Below are positions 43,638 to 52,342 of a DNA stretch of 64,000 nucleotides, piece after piece. Both the position numbers and the translations under genes were made by a program. Origin of the DNA: an uncultured Prevotellaceae bacterium (lineage in GTDB: Bacteria; Bacteroidota; Bacteroidia; Bacteroidales; Muribaculaceae). Under the pieces are notes generated by a model, which did no database searches, was not told the origin of the DNA, and saw only the letters and a program-made list of their open reading frames with translations. Position 1 is the stretch's first letter, and every line of letters begins with the position of its first letter. The stretch lies in contig ONOU01000008.1 in NCBI GenBank assembly GCA_900319525.1, forward strand, positions 30,253 to 94,252. The letters are read 5' to 3'.

Positions 43638-46331
43638 ATGAAATACTTTATTATAACTATCTTGCTGATTTTCTGCACCTTGTTTGTTCAGGCTGATATC
43701 ATCAGCGGTCGTGTCATCGACACCGATACCCGGGAGACCTTGCCTGGAGCAACGGTCCAGTACCTGCAACAAAATCTATACAGTGAAACCAGTTATACGG
43801 GCAGCACCGTGATAGCCGACTCGCTGGGCCGCTTCACGTTCTATATCAATGGACGGGCTGAGTTGACGGTGTCCATGCTGGGCTATTACAACAAGAAGAA
43901 AAACGTCATGGCGCTGACTGACAGCCGCAAGGACACGCTCGACATCGGCGCCATCGAACTCAAGATGTCCTCCCAGATGTTGCAGATGGTCGAGGTTACG
44001 GGCTATGCAAAACGGTTCACCATGCATGGTGATACCATCGTGTTCAACCCGTCGGCCTTCAGGCTGCAACAGGGTGCCCGCCTGGATGAACTCATCAAGC
44101 AACTGCCTGGCGTTGAAGCCGATGCCGAGGGTAAACTGTGGTGGAACGGTAAACCCATTCGCCTGACGATGGACGGCGAGAGCCTCTTTGGCGGTGATGA
44201 CCTGGTGAGCCAACTGCCTGCCGAGGCCGTGCAGAACATCAAGGCCTATAACAAGGCATCTGAACTCAAGGAGCATACCGGAAAGGACGACGGCGGGGAG
44301 GACATGGTGTTGGACCTGAGTATCAAACCAGGATTCCTCGACCGCTGGTATGGCGACGCCACCGCAGGCTACAGGACGCGTGACCACTATGAGGCCGAGG
44401 TGACGATGAACCGCCTCTCCAAATCGGACCCCGTCATGGTGTTCGGTGACGCCAATAATATGGCCAAGCGGCACAGGCGATACAAGGGACAATATACGCT
44501 AAATTCGGGTAACGGTTTGGGCCAAGAGCAGGGCATTTCGGGCGGATACCAGCACAACTGGACCCGAGAGCAGGGCGACAAGACGCTGAAGAGTTACTAC
44601 AGCGTGAGTGGCGGCCTGGCGCATGACGACCGATGGAAAAGTTCGGGCATCGAAACCGAGAATTACTTCCCCGGCGAAGCGCAGAGCTATAACAAGACGA
44701 CGGGCTTTGACCGCAGCCACTCGCTGGAACCGACCATCCTGGGCATGATGCTATGGAGACCCGACACGACCAACATGTTTTTCCTGTGGGGACAAATCGA
44801 ATATGACAACAACCGCTCCACCAACCGTCGCGAGACCGAGCAGTCGGTCGATTCGGGCGACGGCTACGTTCCCACCATCAATCAACAGGTCAATACCCTC
44901 AATCGCGGTCACGAGACCAAAATCAACACATCAGCCAGCTGGACGCACTTTATCAAGGACGGTTCCCTCACACTTGCGAGCGGGCTGAGCTATAACGACC
45001 GAAAGAGCAAGCAATGGATAGACCGCACAATCACCGACTATCTGGGCAACAATTCATCGGCTCTCAGCCAATATGCCATTGAGCCTTCATCAACGTTCAG
45101 CATCAACGGCAGCATGCTCTACCAGCAATGGCTGACCAAGCAAATGATGCTCAATATGAGCTATCGATTAGACCATATCAACTATAGGATTGACAGGGAT
45201 TTCACAACCGACGGCGTGGCCGATGCCGCAAACACGTTCAATAACCGCTACCACAGCACGGGCCACACCGTCACCGCAGGCTCCACGTTCAATCTGGGCC
45301 CTGTGCAACTGCGGCCCAGCGCAGCCCTGAATTGGAACCGCGAGCATCAGGACTATCGTCGGGCGATGCTTGACACCACTGCCGTGAGGAACCGCTTCAA
45401 GATCGAGCCATCGTTCAAGGTCTCGTGGAAGGTGAACAGCGGCATGAACATTGAACTGAATTACAGTTACAAGACCAATCGTCCCGAACTGCTCCAGACC
45501 ATCGGCTACCGTGACCTGAGTGACCCGCTGTTCATCACCGAGGGCAATCCCGGCCTGAAGGACGGCCACACCAACCAATTCATGATGAGCTACAAAGCCG
45601 TGATACCCAGCCGCCAGCTGTCCATCGGCTTCATTGCCAAGTACAGCACTACCGACCACAGCAACGTCATGGCGCTGAGCTATGACCCCATGACCAACGT
45701 CTATACTAGCCGCCCTGAATCGGTCACTGGCAGCCGCACGTGGGAAGTGAACCTCAACTATGACCATGGCTTGGGCAACTACTTCCGCCTGCAGAACGAC
45801 CTCAAGATGATGGGCGGGCGTTACTACGGTTACCTGACCATGCTGCCCACCCACAGTGAGCGCATCCTCAACCGCCAGACGAGCGTCCACCCCAAGGACA
45901 AACTGACCGTGTCATTTGACCACAACTGGATCAAGGCCTCGGTCTTTGCCGAACTCAATGCCGACCGGTTGCGTTTCTCGCAGTCGCCAGTCCAGAACAC
46001 CACCCTGTGGAACAACAACTATGGCATGGAGCTCGAGGCCAACTACCGCAACTTCGTGTTTGAGACCTCGCTCACCCAGGCCATGCGCCGCGGCTATGCC
46101 TCCAGCGGCATGAACCGCAACCGCCTGTTGTGGGACGCCTCCATCACGTGGAAAATCCTGAAGAACAAGGGCAACATCGAGCTCTTTGTCGATGACATCC
46201 TTAACCAGGATGACTATCGCTGGAGCAGCCAGACGGCCTACCAACAGACCAGCGAGTGGCAAGACACTTTGCACCACTACATCGGCATCTCGTTCACCTA
46301 CCACCTCGACGCCAAGAAGAAAGATAACTAA
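43638..46331 (+). CDS. outer-membrane beta-barrel receptor with carboxypeptidase-like N-terminal domain
   Basis: 897 residues from the ATG at 43638; the longer frame start gives no signal peptide. After the signal (MKYFIITILLIFCTLFVQA) comes a CarboxypepD_reg-type domain (about 22-105; ISGRVIDTDTRETLPGATVQ), then a plug-like region (about 120-235; LDELIKQLPGVEADAEGKLW, LPAEAVQNIKAYNKASEL), and a long beta barrel (about 240-897). It belongs to the outer-membrane beta-barrel families related to TonB receptors but lacks a clear TonB box. It probably works in uptake or surface remodelling, controlled by the ECF sigma factor upstream. Confidence 0.85.
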   Translation: MKYFIITILLIFCTLFVQADIISGRVIDTDTRETLPGATVQYLQQNLYSETSYTGSTVIADSLGRFTFYINGRAELTVSMLGYYNKKKNVMALTDSRKDTLDIGAIELKMSSQMLQMVEVTGYAKRFTMHGDTIVFNPSAFRLQQGARLDELIKQLPGVEADAEGKLWWNGKPIRLTMDGESLFGGDDLVSQLPAEAVQNIKAYNKASELKEHTGKDDGGEDMVLDLSIKPGFLDRWYGDATAGYRTRDHYEAEVTMNRLSKSDPVMVFGDANNMAKRHRRYKGQYTLNSGNGLGQEQGISGGYQHNWTREQGDKTLKSYYSVSGGLAHDDRWKSSGIETENYFPGEAQSYNKTTGFDRSHSLEPTILGMMLWRPDTTNMFFLWGQIEYDNNRSTNRRETEQSVDSGDGYVPTINQQVNTLNRGHETKINTSASWTHFIKDGSLTLASGLSYNDRKSKQWIDRTITDYLGNNSSALSQYAIEPSSTFSINGSMLYQQWLTKQMMLNMSYRLDHINYRIDRDFTTDGVADAANTFNNRYHSTGHTVTAGSTFNLGPVQLRPSAALNWNREHQDYRRAMLDTTAVRNRFKIEPSFKVSWKVNSGMNIELNYSYKTNRPELLQTIGYRDLSDPLFITEGNPGLKDGHTNQFMMSYKAVIPSRQLSIGFIAKYSTTDHSNVMALSYDPMTNVYTSRPESVTGSRTWEVNLNYDHGLGNYFRLQNDLKMMGGRYYGYLTMLPTHSERILNRQTSVHPKDKLTVSFDHNWIKASVFAELNADRLRFSQSPVQNTTLWNNNYGMELEANYRNFVFETSLTQAMRRGYASSGMNRNRLLWDASITWKILKNKGNIELFVDDILNQDDYRWSSQTAYQQTSEWQDTLHHYIGISFTYHLDAKKKDN

Positions 46332-46338
46332 GCAAATT

Positions 46339-47871
46339 ATGAATAAGACAAAACTGTACAGGAAATTTATTTTCATGCTGTCAATGCTGTTAGTAGCAAC
46401 ATTTGTGGTGGCACAGACGGGCAGGGATTATTGGTTAGCTGCTGACAAAGCTTTGGCGGCTGGTGATACTGACAGCACATTCTACTATTTCAATCTGTTC
46501 AGAGAGAAATTCGGCAGGCAATATGCATTTGCTTACACAACTTTCTTAACAGAAGAAGACTACAGAACACTTCACAACGATGCAAGATGGACGGACTTTA
46601 TGGACTCGATGTGTACCTACAAGCATGAGGCAGAGGACAAGAGGGAAATTACTTATCCGAGGAAAACGGTCGTGGAGGATACCAATGCCCCAATCGTCAA
46701 GCGATACGACATTCTGCTTGACATTGACGTGGAGAAAAAGACGCTCGCCGTGACAGCGACGGCACAAATTGATTTCAAAGGCAGGGAGAGCATTGATTTC
46801 ACGCTCTGGAAATATTCAACCATCAATCACGTCACCTGCAAGAAGGAACTGACATACTCATTTGACACAAAGGCAAAATCGTCTAACACCTACATTCGCC
46901 AGGGAGCGCCGCTTCGCCTTACCGCGCCAAAGAAGAAGGGTATTTGCAGTATCACATTTGACTATACCTGTAATCTCGACAGCCTAGACACTTGGATGAG
47001 TTCGATGGAAAAGGACTGGGTGCAATTGGGCTATTACATGGCATGGTTCCCCATTAACAGCAATAGCCGTGACTTCACGGCAAGCGTCTCCGTTTCCATC
47101 AACAAAGGCTACAAGGTCAGCGGTTCAGGCATTGTGGAGCGTAAGGGTGATAAGTGGGAAATGTCGCAGCCGTGGGAGAGTTTCGACCTCCAGATTGTGG
47201 CCTCACCAAAACTTAAATCTAAGAAGATGACCAGTGATGGGCGTACATTCGAAGTAGTCTATACCGACTTTGCCGATGCAGATGCCGACTCTGCGCTGGT
47301 CGCATGCAGTGAGGCTCTGCAATTCTATACCCGCTTGTTCAAAACCAATCCCAGCAATGATTATATGAAATTCCTTGTTGTGCCACGTCGTGGTGGTGGC
47401 ATCAGCCGCAAAAATTTCATTGCCTTCGCGACGAAACGCTTCAATGAGCACTTCAAAACCGCTATTGGCCATGAAATGGGTCATTTCTGGTGGAACAAAG
47501 CACCGACGTTTAGTTGGGAAGATTGGCTCAACGAAGGTTTTGCTGAGTTTAGCATGCTGTGGTATGTCAAGTGCCATTTCGACAAGCATGTTTTCGACTG
47601 TTATCTGGAAGCCTGCCGCGAAAATGCCCGCCATGCTTGTCCCATCTACGAGGTTGACCGTGACGCTCCTGAAGCATATGATGCCTTGTACAATAAAGGT
47701 GCCTTGCTTCTGTATGATTTAGAGCAGGACGTCGGCGAAACGCGTTTCTTTGAGTTCATGCAGGAAGTAGCTGAATGTGAAATATCCTCTACTGCCACCC
47801 TTTTGCAGTATGCAGAAATAATATTTGGGAAAGAAACACGCGAATGGATTGAGAACAGGATTAAGTCATGA
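46339..47871 (+). CDS. exported M1-like metallopeptidase
   Basis: 510 residues with a signal peptide (about 1-27). The gluzincin site HEMGH (about residue 378) is followed by NEGFAEF, whose Glu should be the third zinc ligand; the spacing is two residues shorter than in standard M1 enzymes. The aminopeptidase GxMEN motif is missing; its place is taken by VVPRRGGGISRKNF. A Tyr in YDALYNKG may be the catalytic Tyr. So it is an M1-fold enzyme but possibly not an aminopeptidase. It is the last gene of the ECF operon, 7 bases after the barrel gene. GC content is lower than in the genes before it. Confidence 0.8.
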   Translation: MNKTKLYRKFIFMLSMLLVATFVVAQTGRDYWLAADKALAAGDTDSTFYYFNLFREKFGRQYAFAYTTFLTEEDYRTLHNDARWTDFMDSMCTYKHEAEDKREITYPRKTVVEDTNAPIVKRYDILLDIDVEKKTLAVTATAQIDFKGRESIDFTLWKYSTINHVTCKKELTYSFDTKAKSSNTYIRQGAPLRLTAPKKKGICSITFDYTCNLDSLDTWMSSMEKDWVQLGYYMAWFPINSNSRDFTASVSVSINKGYKVSGSGIVERKGDKWEMSQPWESFDLQIVASPKLKSKKMTSDGRTFEVVYTDFADADADSALVACSEALQFYTRLFKTNPSNDYMKFLVVPRRGGGISRKNFIAFATKRFNEHFKTAIGHEMGHFWWNKAPTFSWEDWLNEGFAEFSMLWYVKCHFDKHVFDCYLEACRENARHACPIYEVDRDAPEAYDALYNKGALLLYDLEQDVGETRFFEFMQEVAECEISSTATLLQYAEIIFGKETREWIENRIKS

Positions 47872-47908
47872 GCAAAACAATTATTAATGTTGCTAAAACC
47901 AAAATCAT

Positions 47909-47927
47909 GGGCAATCAGTTATTGCCC
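47909..47927 (+). terminator. weak terminator hairpin after the peptidase gene
   Basis: GGGCAAT / ATTGCCC, 7-bp stem with a 5-base loop, 38 bases after the stop; no T run. Confidence 0.45.
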
Positions 47928-48012
47928 GTTAGCAGGCAAAAATCAAAGCAATAGAATTAAGCTATTGATCAATCTGTTTAACTACAATAAACCTGCTTTT
48001 TGCGGTTATCGT

Positions 48013-48058
48013 CGCGGTCTAATAGTTCTTCTCGCGATGATAGCCGCACTTTTTGACC
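48013..48058. repeat. imperfect inverted repeat upstream of yhcG-like gene
   Basis: GCGGTTATCGTCGCG near 48002-48016 and CGCGATGATAGCCGC near 48033-48047 pair with two G-T wobbles only, across a 16-base loop; the flanks TTTTT and ACTTTTT are also similar. Coordinates of the arms are within a base or two. A structured RNA or a mobile hairpin are the two readings. Confidence 0.5.
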
Positions 48059-48155
48059 AATCAACCACATCGACTTACCGAGATGCTCGCCAAAAGCAGC
48101 TATATTAACCATGTGATTTCTATTTCAAGTGAGACTTCTATTGAACAAAAAGATT

Positions 48156-48163
48156 TATCTTTG
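48156..48163 (+). promoter_or_regulatory. -7 box of the yhcG-like gene
   Basis: TATCTTTG ends four bases before the ATG at 48168. If this box is used, the mRNA has almost no leader. Confidence 0.45.
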
Positions 48164-48167
48164 CGAT

Positions 48168-49247
48168 ATGGAAGATAACAAGAGCATCACTGGATCACAA
48201 AATCGTCAAATATTGCCCGTTCAGTTCGTTGACGATATCAAGCAGATAGTGGAGTACGGTCTGCGTGAAGCGTACGACGGTGCTAATTCCATTCTAGTAA
48301 AATCTTACTGGAACGTGGGTAGACGTATTGTTGAAGAAGAACAAAGTGGAAAGGAACGTGCCGAGTATGGCATTCACCTTATTGATTTGCTATCACATGA
48401 ATTGTCATTGATCTATCCTAAGGGTTATTCCCCAAGAAACTTGCGTGACTATCGTCTTTTTTATCTGAGTTTCAAAGATTTAGAGATTTGGCACTCGCGA
48501 GTGCCAAATCTCACGTGGACCCACTACCGTACTCTGCTTTCAGTGACCAGCGATGATGCGAGATACTGGTATGTCCATGAAGCATCACAACAATCGTGGA
48601 GTGTCCGTACACTGGCTCGCAATGTAGGGTCACAATACTACTATCGCCTCTTGCAATCTCCAAAGAAAGAGGAAGTTGTAGCAGAAATGTTGCAATTGAC
48701 AGAACCGCTCAAAGACGAACCGAAAAGTTTCCTTAAAGACCCGGTTGTTACGGAGTTTTTGCAGTTACCGTCTAATGCGGCATTTACTGAATCTGATCTT
48801 GAACAAGCCATTATCAAACATTTAAAAGCGTTCTTGCTTGAAATGGGGCGTGGCTTCGCTTTCATGGCTGAGCAATATCATATCAGCACCGACGCCGGCG
48901 ACTTCTTTGTTGACCTGGTGTTCTATAATGTAGTGCTGAAATGCTATGTCCTCATTGATTTGAAAACCAAGAAAGTCACACACCAGGACGTCGGGCAGAT
49001 GGACATGTATGTGCGTATGTTTGACGACTTGAAACGTACCGACGGTGATAATCCAACAATCGGTCTGTTACTTTGTTCTGAAACCAGTAAAGATATTGGG
49101 CAATATTCTGTTCTTCATGACAGCAAACAACTGTTTGCAAGCAAATATCTTACTTATCTGCCCAAGAAGGAGGAACTTGACCGAGAGATTGAACGTCAGA
49201 AAGAAATTTTCTATTTGCAGCATAGTAAAGATAGAGAGAATGATTAG
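48168..49247 (+). CDS. YhcG/DUF1016 family PD-(D/E)XK nuclease-like protein
   Basis: 359 residues from the ATG at 48168 (48129 is less likely because it lies upstream of the promoter-like box). The N-terminal DUF1016_N domain (about 25-165) has SYWNVGRRIVEEEQSGKERAEYG and SPRNLRDYRLFYL. The C-terminal domain (about 200-335) shows the nuclease signature FFVDLVFYN...YVLIDLKTKK (Asp, then Asp-x-Lys), with EMGRGFAFMAEQYHI before it. Members are found in accessory and defence-rich regions of many bacteria, and YhcG has been discussed as a restriction- or transposon-linked nuclease. A perfect 30-bp palindrome lies inside the gene at 48483-48512. Confidence 0.88.
   Translation: MEDNKSITGSQNRQILPVQFVDDIKQIVEYGLREAYDGANSILVKSYWNVGRRIVEEEQSGKERAEYGIHLIDLLSHELSLIYPKGYSPRNLRDYRLFYLSFKDLEIWHSRVPNLTWTHYRTLLSVTSDDARYWYVHEASQQSWSVRTLARNVGSQYYYRLLQSPKKEEVVAEMLQLTEPLKDEPKSFLKDPVVTEFLQLPSNAAFTESDLEQAIIKHLKAFLLEMGRGFAFMAEQYHISTDAGDFFVDLVFYNVVLKCYVLIDLKTKKVTHQDVGQMDMYVRMFDDLKRTDGDNPTIGLLLCSETSKDIGQYSVLHDSKQLFASKYLTYLPKKEELDREIERQKEIFYLQHSKDREND
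48483..48512. repeat. perfect 30-bp palindrome inside the yhcG-like gene
   Basis: GAGATTTGGCACTCG (48483-48497) followed without gap by its exact inverse complement (48498-48512). It encodes EIWHSRVPNL in frame, between the two domains' linker and the WTHYR motif. Such a palindrome is very unlikely by chance in coding DNA. Confidence 0.9.
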
Positions 49248-49266
49248 ACTATTAAAATAATCAAAA

Positions 49267-50070
49267 ATGAAGATGAAACAGATGAAGCAATGGTTGATGG
49301 TTGCCGCCGTGGTTGCACTGTGCGGCACGATGACGGGCTGCAAGGGCAATGCCCAGCGCCCAGTGAACGGTATGTTTGAAGGTCCCATCGGTAAAGGCAC
49401 GCCCCCCGAGGCCGTGCTGGACGCCACCAAGAAGATGGCTGTTACTGACGAGCGCCTGGAAACGGTGATGGAAGACAAGGCTAGCGGCGTGGCGGTGTAT
49501 AGCCTGCTGAACTGCTCGGACGAGGTGTCCAGCGAAGGTTACGGCATGCTCATTGCCAAGGGCGATGTGCCCACCGCTATGCCCCAGATCAGGCACGGCC
49601 GCATGCCGCGGGCACGCTATGACGCCGCCACGGGCGACCTATGGATCATCGGCAGCGATGTCGATGGCACGGGCATCAATGTCGAGCGTCCCTACCTGCT
49701 GCGCTTTGATGGCGACAGCCATGCCGCTATCGTCAGCGAGGTTGACCCCTACGAAATCCAGCAGGCAATGTCTAAGGCACTTACCTACACCATCGAGGGC
49801 CAGGATATCACGTTCTATGCCGAGGGCAAGGAACTGGCCAAGGCGACCAACAAGATGGAAGACATGGGCGGCTTTATGGACGATGCCATCTACATCGGCG
49901 AACAAATCGCTTACAGCATCGATGGCCCGCTGACAGTCCATGTCACCCCTGGCGTGAACTTTGTGGTAGGCAAGGTGCTGCACTACGAGGATATGCCCAC
50001 CATCAGCGCCACCGTCACCATCAACGATAACGGCAGCGTTACCCTGAGCGATTTCAAGGCCGAGCCCTAA
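49267..50070 (+). CDS. hypothetical lipoprotein
   Basis: 267 residues. The N-terminus MKMKQMKQWLMVAAVVALCGTMTGC is a signal with lipobox GTMTGC (Cys at about 25). The mature part looks like two small beta-rich domains: about 60-160 has a short repeated-strand character (ARYDAATGDLWIIGSDVDGT) and about 170-265 ends VTINDNGSVTLSDFKAEP. I do not recognise the family. It starts 19 bases after the YhcG-like gene stop, but codon use is GC-rich like the chromosome, so the two are probably unrelated. A bidirectional terminator follows. Confidence 0.75.
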   Translation: MKMKQMKQWLMVAAVVALCGTMTGCKGNAQRPVNGMFEGPIGKGTPPEAVLDATKKMAVTDERLETVMEDKASGVAVYSLLNCSDEVSSEGYGMLIAKGDVPTAMPQIRHGRMPRARYDAATGDLWIIGSDVDGTGINVERPYLLRFDGDSHAAIVSEVDPYEIQQAMSKALTYTIEGQDITFYAEGKELAKATNKMEDMGGFMDDAIYIGEQIAYSIDGPLTVHVTPGVNFVVGKVLHYEDMPTISATVTINDNGSVTLSDFKAEP

Positions 50071-50166
50071 AGCTACAACGGTTTCTTTCAGAACAACTGA
50101 ATTAGCTGAAGGTTCTGGGGCATACGCATCCTTGAATTAAGCAACTGAATTAGCTGAATAAACTGA

Positions 50167-50194
50167 GGCATCCGCGTTCATGAGCGCGGATGCC
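50167..50194. terminator. bidirectional terminator between lipoprotein and Na/Pi genes
   Basis: GGCATCCGCG / CGCGGATGCC, 10-bp perfect stem with an 8-base loop, between convergent genes. It is flanked by two direct copies of CAACTGAATTAGCTGAA (about 50094 and 50143) and by a wider inverted pair TTTCAGAACAACTGA / TCAGTTGTTCTGAAA. Confidence 0.75.
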
Positions 50195-50240
50195 TTCAGA
50201 TTTATCAGACTTATCAGTTGTTCTGAAATTTCGGGAGCGG

Positions 50241-52067
50241 TTATTGTCCCATGGCGACCTTCTCGGGGTTGAGCTCGCCGATGGGCATTTCGCCAGCCGA
50301 GGCCGCACTGCGGCGCATGATGTCCTCCATGCTGTCGATGACATTGACAATGAAGTCACCCACCTTCTCGGCCTCGCAAACGATGTCCATGTAGAAGATG
50401 CCCGCCTTGTAGGGGTACTTCTTCTGGTTGACGTTCTCGATATTCTCGGTGCGGCAGGCATTGCGGAAGTTGTTGATCTCGCGCTCCTTGTTGTAGCTGC
50501 GCATCAGATCCTCGGCCGTGACGTTGTCGATGTCGGTCAATACGGCATACATGTTGGTCATGGCCTCGCTGACGAGCCTCAACATCTCGTCAATGTTCTT
50601 GTAGTTGTACTCGTTGAAGTGGGCGTCGGCCTCCTCCTTGCGCACGAGGGCCTTGGCGATGTTGTTGCAGCTGTCGCCGATGCTCTCCAGCTCGCTGATG
50701 ATGCTCAGCAGGCTGGCCACGCGTGCCTTGGCCAGGCTACTGAGGCGTCCGTCGAGCACCTTGTTCAGGTAGCTGCCGATCTCAAACTCCATGCGGTCGG
50801 TAATGTCCTCATACTTCTGTATGCGTGAGAGGATTTTGTTGAATTCGGGAGTGCCGGTCTTGGTGTGGACGAGTTCCTTGACCATGCCCAGCATGCGCTC
50901 TACACGCCCGGCAAACACGACGATCTCGCGCTGTGCCTGGGTGATGTTCAACTCGCTGGCGCTCATGAGACCACCCTGGATGTACTTGAGCTGGAATTCC
51001 TCGTCCTCCTTCTTCTTGCTCCTGATGAGCACATTGAGCAACTTGACATACAGCTTGGTGAACCAGATCATGATGAGCAGGTTGCACGTCTTGAAGATGG
51101 TGTGGAACATGGTCATGCCGATGGACATGGCCACCTGTTCCTGCATGAGCGCATTGCCATCGACGCTGGCCCCACCCTTCACACTGTTGTACAATGCCAA
51201 GGGGTCACCCAAGTTGAAGAGGTCTCTCACCACCCAGGTCACCATCGAGACAAACGGCTCGAAAACAATCAGTACCCACACGGCGCCGAACAGGTTGAAC
51301 AGGGCATGTCCCAGCGCGGCCTTCTTGGCCTCGGCATTACCGCCCAGCGAAGCGAGCACCGGCGTGATGCTGGTACCGATGCTGGCACCCAGCACCATCG
51401 CACAGGCGATGTCAAACGAGATCCAGCCCTTGGCAGCCATAATCAGCACGATGGCAAACGTGGCGGCACTCGACTGGATGACCATCGTGACAATCCAGCC
51501 CACGAGGGTGAAGAACAGGATGGACAGGAAGCCCATCGACGTGTATTGCTGTAACGAGGCAAACACCTCGGGCGACTTCGACAAGTCAGGCACATTGGCA
51601 CTGATGGCATCCAATCCCATGAACAGGAATGCAAAACCAATGAGCAACTCACCCACATTCTTATAATTATTGCGCTTGACAAACAGCATGGGCACTGCAA
51701 ACGCCAACAATGGCAACAGGAATGCCGACATCTTGACCTTGAAGCCAAAGATGGCGATGATCCACTCGGTAAACGTCGTGCCCAACGCGGCGCCAAAGCT
51801 CACGGCCAACGACTGTTCCAAGGGCATCAAGCCGGCATTGACAAAACTCACGACCATCGATACCGAGGCCGAGGAACTCTGAATCAGTGCTGTAATGACA
51901 ATACCCGTGACGATTGCAAGAAAACGGTTCTTGGTCATCCATGCCAGGATAGAACGCAGGCGGCTGCCAGCAGTCTTCTGGAGGCCTTCACTCATGATCT
52001 TCATACCATAGAGGAACAGGCACACCGAGCCTAACAGGGAAAGCAGGTCAACTAAGGAGTAATCCAT
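50241..52067 (-). CDS. Na/Pi cotransporter family protein with PhoU-like domain
   Basis: 608 residues. The membrane half (about 1-330) has the duplicated Na/Pi cotransporter core with the two QSSSA motifs (ALIQSSSASVSMV and MVIQSSAATFAIV), typical of NptA/PNaS transporters that take up phosphate with sodium. The C-terminal cytoplasmic half (about 380-590) is helical and PhoU-like (SELESIGDSCNNIAKALVRKEE). This two-part build is common in Bacteroidetes. No other phosphate genes are adjacent. It converges on the lipoprotein gene and is separated from it by a terminator. Confidence 0.93.
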   Translation of the reverse strand: MDYSLVDLLSLLGSVCLFLYGMKIMSEGLQKTAGSRLRSILAWMTKNRFLAIVTGIVITALIQSSSASVSMVVSFVNAGLMPLEQSLAVSFGAALGTTFTEWIIAIFGFKVKMSAFLLPLLAFAVPMLFVKRNNYKNVGELLIGFAFLFMGLDAISANVPDLSKSPEVFASLQQYTSMGFLSILFFTLVGWIVTMVIQSSAATFAIVLIMAAKGWISFDIACAMVLGASIGTSITPVLASLGGNAEAKKAALGHALFNLFGAVWVLIVFEPFVSMVTWVVRDLFNLGDPLALYNSVKGGASVDGNALMQEQVAMSIGMTMFHTIFKTCNLLIMIWFTKLYVKLLNVLIRSKKKEDEEFQLKYIQGGLMSASELNITQAQREIVVFAGRVERMLGMVKELVHTKTGTPEFNKILSRIQKYEDITDRMEFEIGSYLNKVLDGRLSSLAKARVASLLSIISELESIGDSCNNIAKALVRKEEADAHFNEYNYKNIDEMLRLVSEAMTNMYAVLTDIDNVTAEDLMRSYNKEREINNFRNACRTENIENVNQKKYPYKAGIFYMDIVCEAEKVGDFIVNVIDSMEDIMRRSAASAGEMPIGELNPEKVAMGQ

Positions 52068-52342
52068 CTAGTTTCAATATTTTAAGTAATGATGAATAAT
52101 CGATTGCGGTTACAAAATTATAACAAATCCTGCACATATCCCATGATAGCCATCTGTTTTTTCCTAAATTGTAACATATCTGCAACTTTACAGCGACTCC
52201 TCATCGACCCTTTCTCATGTTTTCCACTATCTTTGCCGTGTACACATCCATGCACAGAAAAAACAGAAAATATGGAAAGAAACGATAAAAATGACTACTT
52301 TTGCACTTGAATTATTGTTTAACTGCTTAACTATTATTTATT
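52068..52342. other. intergenic region between divergent genes
   Basis: About 275 bases separating the Na/Pi gene (-) from the beta-helix gene (+). TACTTTTG (52296-52303) is a possible -7 box for the latter, 39 bases before its ATG. I see nothing else of note. Confidence 0.5.

Noticed and set aside
37226-49247. A single defence island joining the DUF4143 ATPase and YhcG-like nuclease
   Set aside because: They are 10 kb apart with ordinary metal, sigma and peptidase operons between them, and each has its own repeat context.
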